NCBI RefSeq assembly: GCF_900091495.1
Contig: NZ_LT607413.1
Coordinates: forward strand, 3,224,001 to 3,288,000
DNA: 64,000 nucleotides
From: Micromonospora echinospora
GTDB taxonomy: Bacteria; Actinomycetota; Actinomycetes; Mycobacteriales; Micromonosporaceae
Direction: 5' to 3'
Positions 60,657 to 64,000 of this stretch are shown piece after piece. The translations under genes were made by a program, and so were the position numbers. Positions within the stretch are counted from its first letter, which is position 1; every line of letters begins with the position of its first letter. The notes beneath the pieces were generated by a model, which was not told the origin of the DNA, ran no database searches, and worked only from the letters and a program-made list of their open reading frames with translations.

Positions 60657-61645
60657 GCCGTACCGGTGCCAGCGGGCCGGGGACGGCCGGGGGCGGCCCG
60701 GCGTTGCCGCCGCTGGCCCGGGCGGTCCTGGACCGGGCGGCGCACCGGCGCACCGACCAGGCCTGGCTGACCGAGGCCTGGCGGCGGGGCCGGGTGCTGG
60801 TGGTGGACACGTCCGCCGGTGGTCGGACGTTGGTGGCCGCGGACGCCACTGCGCCGGCGCTGCGGCTGCTCGACCCCGGGCAGGCGCCGGACGCACCGCC
60901 GATGTTCCTCGGTGTCGGTGCCGACGGGGTGCCGATCTTCGCGGTGGACGCGCCCCTGCCCACGGTCCCGGACACCCGCCCGGCGTCGCTGCGGGAGGTC
61001 GGGCACCTCCTCGACGACCGGGACGCCGGCCTGTTCATCACGGCGGTCGCGCTGGCCAACTGGCACCTGCGGCACGGATTCTCGGCGGCCACCGGCGAGC
61101 CGACCGTTCCGGACGAGGGCGGCTGGTCGCGGGTGGACCCGCACGGTGACCGGGTCTGGCCCCGGACCGACCCGGCGATGATCGTGCTGGTGCACGACGG
61201 GGTGTCCGGCCCGGACGGCCGCTGCCTGCTCGGGAACAACGCGACCTGGCCGGCGACCCCGGGGGCCCGCCGCTTCTCCTGTCTCGCCGGCTACGTCGAG
61301 CCGGGTGAGTCGGCCGAGGCCGCCGTCGCCCGGGAGGTCACCGAGGAGGTGGGGCTCACCGTCTCCGGGATCCGGTACGCCGGCAGCCAGCCCTGGCCGT
61401 TCCCCGGTTCGTTGATGCTGGGGTTCCTGGCCGGCGCGGACCCGGCGCAGCCGCTGCGCCTCGACCCGGCCGAGATCGCGTACGCCCGCTGGTTCTCCCG
61501 GCGGGAGATCGCCGACGCGGTCGGCGGTGGCGTGGTGGACGCGGGGGACGGGGTGCGCCTGCTGCTGCCGCCGCCGCTGTCGATCGCGCACTTCCTGATC
61601 GACCGGTGGTTGGCGGCGGACGTGGAGCCTGGCCTCGGCCCGTGA
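60653..61645 (+). CDS. nudC: NAD(+) diphosphatase NudC-like, zinc-ribbon cysteines missing (330 aa)
   Basis: Nudix hydrolase cutting NADH or NAD-capped RNA to NMN and AMP. The Nudix box is in GYVEPGESAEAAVAREVTEEVGL, followed by the NudC-specific SQPWPFPGSLMLGF. The family's zinc ribbon usually has the pattern FCxxCG ... C..C before FPRTDP; here the aligned segment reads HGFSAATGEPTVPDEGGWS and WPRTDPAM, with no cysteine. The enzyme may fold without zinc. ATG 60653 overlaps the M16 stop. A 19-bp hairpin begins before its stop codon. Confidence 0.9.
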   Translation: MSRTGASGPGTAGGGPALPPLARAVLDRAAHRRTDQAWLTEAWRRGRVLVVDTSAGGRTLVAADATAPALRLLDPGQAPDAPPMFLGVGADGVPIFAVDAPLPTVPDTRPASLREVGHLLDDRDAGLFITAVALANWHLRHGFSAATGEPTVPDEGGWSRVDPHGDRVWPRTDPAMIVLVHDGVSGPDGRCLLGNNATWPATPGARRFSCLAGYVEPGESAEAAVAREVTEEVGLTVSGIRYAGSQPWPFPGSLMLGFLAGADPAQPLRLDPAEIAYARWFSRREIADAVGGGVVDAGDGVRLLLPPPLSIAHFLIDRWLAADVEPGLGP

Positions 61646-61676
61646 CCGTCGTTGCCGCGACGGTCACGGGCCGAGG
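61633..61676. terminator. Perfect 19-bp hairpin spanning the nudC stop codon
   Basis: Arms 61633-61651 and 61658-61676 are fully complementary around TTGCCG. The nudC TGA (61643-61645) lies inside the left arm, so the terminator overlaps the coding end. Confidence 0.85.
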
Positions 61677-61758
61677 ACCGGCACCGCCGGGGTCGCGCCA
61701 GAGGCGTGGAGCACGGCGGGGGAGCGCCGGTGGCGACCGCGACGGGCGTCGGTGTGGT

Positions 61759-62031
61759 CTAGGGGGTGGTGCGGCCCCGGCGGGCGGAGCGGGTGCGGGG
61801 CTGGGTGACCGGCAGCACCTTGACCCGTTGCCGGCCGGCGCGGACCCGGCCCACCGCCGCGAGGGCGCGGGCCAGCCGCAGGGCGGCGTCCCGGTCGTCG
61901 GCGTGCAGGACCTGCCGGCGTGGCTCGGGCGCGGTGGTCTCGTCCCGGAGCCGGTCGCCGGTGGACCAGGCGGCGGCGAGGTCGGCGTCGTCTGCGGTAC
62001 GGATGTCGGTGCGAACGATCAGGAACCGCAT
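61759..62031 (-). CDS. Hypothetical basic protein (90 aa)
   Basis: MRFLIVRTDIRTADDADLAA opens a strand-helix fold; the middle has HADDRDAALRLARALAAVGR and the end is strongly basic (RVKVLPVTQPRTRSARRGRTTP). No family recognised. ATG 62031 has GGGAGACACCC upstream, which supports this start over a longer open frame. The upstream 320 bases hold a palindrome (62174-62183) and TAACAT, a possible -10 box. Confidence 0.6.
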   Translation of the reverse strand: MRFLIVRTDIRTADDADLAAAWSTGDRLRDETTAPEPRRQVLHADDRDAALRLARALAAVGRVRAGRQRVKVLPVTQPRTRSARRGRTTP

Positions 62032-62354
62032 GGGTGTCTCCCGATGCACTGACGATGTCGAGGTGCGCCACGGGTGTGACGGGCCTGGGCCCTGCCCGGG
62101 GCGCGGCGGTGTTCGCCGGGGCCGGCGGCCGGCGGGGAGGCCGAGGCCGGTGGTCCGACCGTGAGGTGGAACTTTCACGTGAACTCCCAGGTCATGTTAC
62201 GCCCAGGTTTCGCGCCGGCAAGGGAAACGCGGCCGCCGATGCGCGTACCGACTGATCGGTGGAGGTCCACCTCGACTCCCGGTCGGCTCGGGACAGACGA
62301 CGGGGCCGCCGGTCCATGACGGATACCGGCGGCCCCGTGACCTGTCGATCGGCG
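62032..62354. other. 323-base intergenic region with palindrome
   Basis: No gene. Contains the perfect palindrome TTCACGTGAA (62174-62183), the direct repeat CCCAGGT (62187-62193 and 62204-62210), GGTGGA-GG-TCCACC (62258-62271), and the terminator at 62301-62337. On the minus strand TAACAT lies just upstream of the palindrome, so this may be the control region of the 90-residue protein. Confidence 0.45.
62301..62337 (-). terminator. 13-bp hairpin after the DUF397 gene
   Basis: CGGGGCCGCCGGT (62301-62313) pairs perfectly with 62325-62337 around an 11-base loop, 17 bases past the DUF397 stop. Confidence 0.8.
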
Positions 62355-62591
62355 TCAGCGTGTGTCGAACTCCCCGTTGCGGGTGCCGGTGAGGAAGTCC
62401 CGCCACTGCTCCCGTCGGAACAGCAGCACCGGGCCGCCGCGGTCCTTGCTGTCCCGCAGGGCCACCGCGGTCGGCCCGGCCGGCAGGGGGGCGACCTCGA
62501 CGCAGTTGGAGGTCTGGCTGCGCGAGCTGGTACGCCACGCGGCGTCGGCCAGCTCGACGGTGCCGACGGACGTGTCGGGGATCTGGTTCAT
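62355..62591 (-). CDS. DUF397 protein (78 aa)
   Basis: Small partner protein paired with XRE regulators of the DUF5753/WhiJ type in actinomycetes, where such pairs influence development. DUF397 hallmarks are WRTSSRSQTSNCVEVAPLP, VALRDSKDRGGPVLLF and WRDFLTGTRNGEFD. AGGAGC is seven bases ahead of the ATG. The regulator gene lies 68 bases upstream on the same strand, so they form one unit, ended by the hairpin at 62301-62337. Confidence 0.93.
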   Translation of the reverse strand: MNQIPDTSVGTVELADAAWRTSSRSQTSNCVEVAPLPAGPTAVALRDSKDRGGPVLLFRREQWRDFLTGTRNGEFDTR

Positions 62592-62659
62592 GGTCTCGGC
62601 TCCTGCTCTCTTCTGCGATGGGGCGAGTGGTGGGCCGTCTCCGGCACAGCGGACCCGCC

Positions 62660-63613
62660 TCACCGCTCCGTGAATCGCTCGGAGATGCCGCGGCGCTGGG
62701 CCGGCGCCGTCGGTGACCCGTATGCCGCCGTGGGCGGTGCCGCCGTCTCAGCCGCCTCGACCAGCCAGGTGAGGGAGTCCGATGGGGAGCGCGCCGCCGT
62801 GCTCAGCCACTCGAAGACCATTTTATAGCGGTTCAGGGCATTTGCGTCGTGTGACACGACGTCGGTGAAGCCGCCTTCGATCGCCAGCGTCTCCGGATCC
62901 GCCGGGTCCGGGAAGCGGTAGAGCGAGAACGCGGTCGGGGGGAGATACCAGTCGCCGATGGTGGCGTCGCGGGGCAGCACCTGGATCGTCACGTTCGGAC
63001 ACGCGGCCAGCTCGCAGAGCTGGACGAGCTGCTCCCGGATGACCTCCGCCGGCCCGGCCCGCCGGCCCAGCGCCCCCTCCTCCAGCACCGCCCGGTAGCG
63101 GGGCGCGTCGGCGGTCTGCAGCAGTGCCTGCCGGGCCAGGCGCGCGCTCACCTCGGTCTCGATGGACTGCGGGTCGGTGTCCTCCTCGGCCAGCCGCGCC
63201 GAGACGATCCGCACCCGCGCGTACGCGGCGGTCTGCAACAGGCCCGGCACCAGGACCGGGTTGTACTCGCGGATCTCGGCGCAGCCCGCCTCCAGCTCGG
63301 CGTAGCTGCGCTGGTGCTCGGTCATCGCCCCGTACGACTTCAGCCAGGCCCGGATGTCCCCCGCCTCCCGGGTGATGGCGGTCAGTTCGGCGCGGGTCAC
63401 GTCGTCCGCGCCGTAGAGGTCGAGCAGGACGTGGATGTCGCGGGGGTCGGGGCGGCTGCGCCCGTTCTCCAGGCGGGAGAGCTTGGACGCCGAGGCCCAG
63501 CCGATCCGCTCGATGACCTGTTCCCCGGTGAGGCCGGACGCCTCACGCAGGCTGCGTAGTTCGGTGCCGAGCCGGCGTCGTCGCAGGATCGGGCTGGGTA
63601 CGGCAGGAGGCAC
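62660..63613 (-). CDS. XRE-family regulator with DUF5753 domain (317 aa)
   Basis: An N-terminal HTH (about residues 10-65; LGTELRSLREASGLTGEQV, then ASKLSRLENGRSRPDPRDI) is followed by DUF5753 (about 100-285; YNPVLVPGLLQTAAYAR, ITIQVLP-type strand NVTIQVLPRDATIGDW, and FTDVVSHDANALNRYKMVFEWL). This class pairs with DUF397 proteins and resembles WhiJ of Streptomyces. GTG 63613 with AGAGG six bases ahead; a longer open frame exists. A perfect 7-bp inverted repeat lies 51 bases upstream and may be its operator. Divergent from an MFS transporter gene. Confidence 0.92.
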   Translation of the reverse strand: MPPAVPSPILRRRRLGTELRSLREASGLTGEQVIERIGWASASKLSRLENGRSRPDPRDIHVLLDLYGADDVTRAELTAITREAGDIRAWLKSYGAMTEHQRSYAELEAGCAEIREYNPVLVPGLLQTAAYARVRIVSARLAEEDTDPQSIETEVSARLARQALLQTADAPRYRAVLEEGALGRRAGPAEVIREQLVQLCELAACPNVTIQVLPRDATIGDWYLPPTAFSLYRFPDPADPETLAIEGGFTDVVSHDANALNRYKMVFEWLSTAARSPSDSLTWLVEAAETAAPPTAAYGSPTAPAQRRGISERFTER

Positions 63614-63664
63614 GTCGACCTCTTCTCCGTCGGGCCGTCGCGGACGCGACGGTAACTGTATGAA

Positions 63665-63684
63665 ACTGGCCCCCCACGGCCAGT
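63665..63684. promoter_or_regulatory. Candidate operator ACTGGCC-N6-GGCCAGT
   Basis: Perfect 7-bp arms in the XRE-MFS divergent region. On the minus strand TACAGT lies just downstream, so the repeat would cover the regulator's promoter. Confidence 0.5.
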
Positions 63685-63818
63685 ATGGACGGCGCGGCCC
63701 GCGCCGGACGTCCCGCACCGGGCGTGTCTCGAAAAGGAGGACGTCGGTACGACTCCGCCCGCCCCTGCGACCCGGTCGGGGATCCCCTGACCGGCCCCAC
63801 CCCCGCGGAAGGAATCCG

Positions 63819-64000
63819 ATGCACACCGTCCTGCGCCGCCCCGACTTCCGACTCCTCTTCGGCGCGCTGTTGGCGAGCATGACCGCCGAGTCGATCCTGT
63901 TGCTCGCCCTGGCCATCTGGGTGAAGGACCTGACCGGGTCCGACCGGATGGCCGCTGCGGTGATCTTCGCGGTGGTCGCGCCGAGGGTCCTCGCGCCGCT
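63819..64000 (+). CDS. MFS transporter, 5' end only
   Basis: The window ends after 60 codons. The start MHTVLRRPDFRLLFGALLAS, a first membrane segment (MTAESILLLALAIWV), KDLTGSDRMAAAVIFAVVAPR and the beginning of a second segment match the N-terminus of drug-efflux-type major facilitator transporters. GGAAGGA is five bases ahead of the ATG. Substrate and full length are unknown. It is divergent from the XRE regulator and could be under its control. Confidence 0.8.
   Translation, partial: MHTVLRRPDFRLLFGALLASMTAESILLLALAIWVKDLTGSDRMAAAVIFAVVAPRVLAP

Noticed and set aside
62355..63613. XRE-DUF397 pair as a toxin-antitoxin system
   Set aside because: DUF397 is not a known toxin and the pair matches the WhiJ-like regulator/partner type; gene order and sizes do not suggest toxin-antitoxin.

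Overview
The window is chromosomal DNA of very high G+C content from an actinomycete. Gene content and style (mycothiol deacetylase, AdnAB, Sdh1-type succinate dehydrogenase, an XRE/DUF397 pair, many GTG starts and leaderless transcripts) suggest a member of the Micromonosporaceae. This is inferred from protein character only. I see no rRNA, tRNA, CRISPR array, prophage or insertion sequence. Part of the order (mshB - membrane protein - ferredoxin - dapC ... dapD/dapE - LOG) resembles Rv1170-Rv1205 of Mycobacterium tuberculosis, and adnAB with nudC nearby recalls Rv3199c-Rv3202c, so much of this is conserved core genome.

Layout. 1-2.0 kb (minus): SanA/YdcF-like protein cut by the window edge, a PH-domain protein, a small membrane protein and a pterin-dehydratase-like protein. 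2.2-6.5 kb: a MutT-type Nudix gene facing sdhCAB, whose membrane subunit carries a CHSCRH motif. 6.8-10.3 kb (minus): tldE, tldD and a Uma2-family gene. 10.4-17.3 kb: a large LuxR-type ATPase regulator divergent from a secreted subtilase fused to a seven-blade propeller. 17.5-23.5 kb (plus): a complete oligopeptide ABC importer, two ATPases, two permeases and a lipoprotein. 23.6-27.8 kb: an S9 peptidase divergent from mshB plus two membrane proteins. 27.8-28.3 kb: a gene-poor stretch with two different tandem-repeat arrays. 28.3-33.2 kb: GNAT, fdxA, dapC, tyrA, a SIMPL protein and a P-loop kinase. 33.2-39.9 kb: a membrane protein with a lipase-type GHSQG motif, an acetyltransferase and a second secreted subtilase. 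39.9-43.9 kb: divergent dapD/dapE, a small basic protein and two LOG-family genes. 44.0-51.0 kb: adnA and adnB, a motor-nuclease for double-strand-break processing. 51.0-52.9 kb: a cold-shock protein and a DEAD-box helicase with structured leaders. 53.3-58.0 kb: a sulfonate unit, ssuABC with a cysteine-free Rrf2 regulator, divergent from an SsuD-type monooxygenase. 58.0-61.6 kb: two M16 peptidase subunits and nudC. 61.8-64 kb: a small protein, a DUF397 / XRE-DUF5753 pair, and the start of an MFS transporter.

How the genes work together. sdhCAB feeds electrons from succinate to the quinone pool. dapC, dapD and dapE are three consecutive steps of the succinylase route to diaminopimelate and lysine. 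The ssu locus takes up and desulfonates organosulfonates and carries its own candidate regulator and operator. The peptide importer sits next to a secreted protease and a cytosolic S9 peptidase, which together could make a peptide-scavenging region.

The most unusual sequence signals are non-coding: a dispersed intergenic element present twice directly ahead of GTG starts; TAG stop codons that also form the -10 box of the next, leaderless gene; codon-phased 24-bp tandem repeats; and inverted repeats in the ssu control region. All functional assignments come from reading the sequence; no database search was run.
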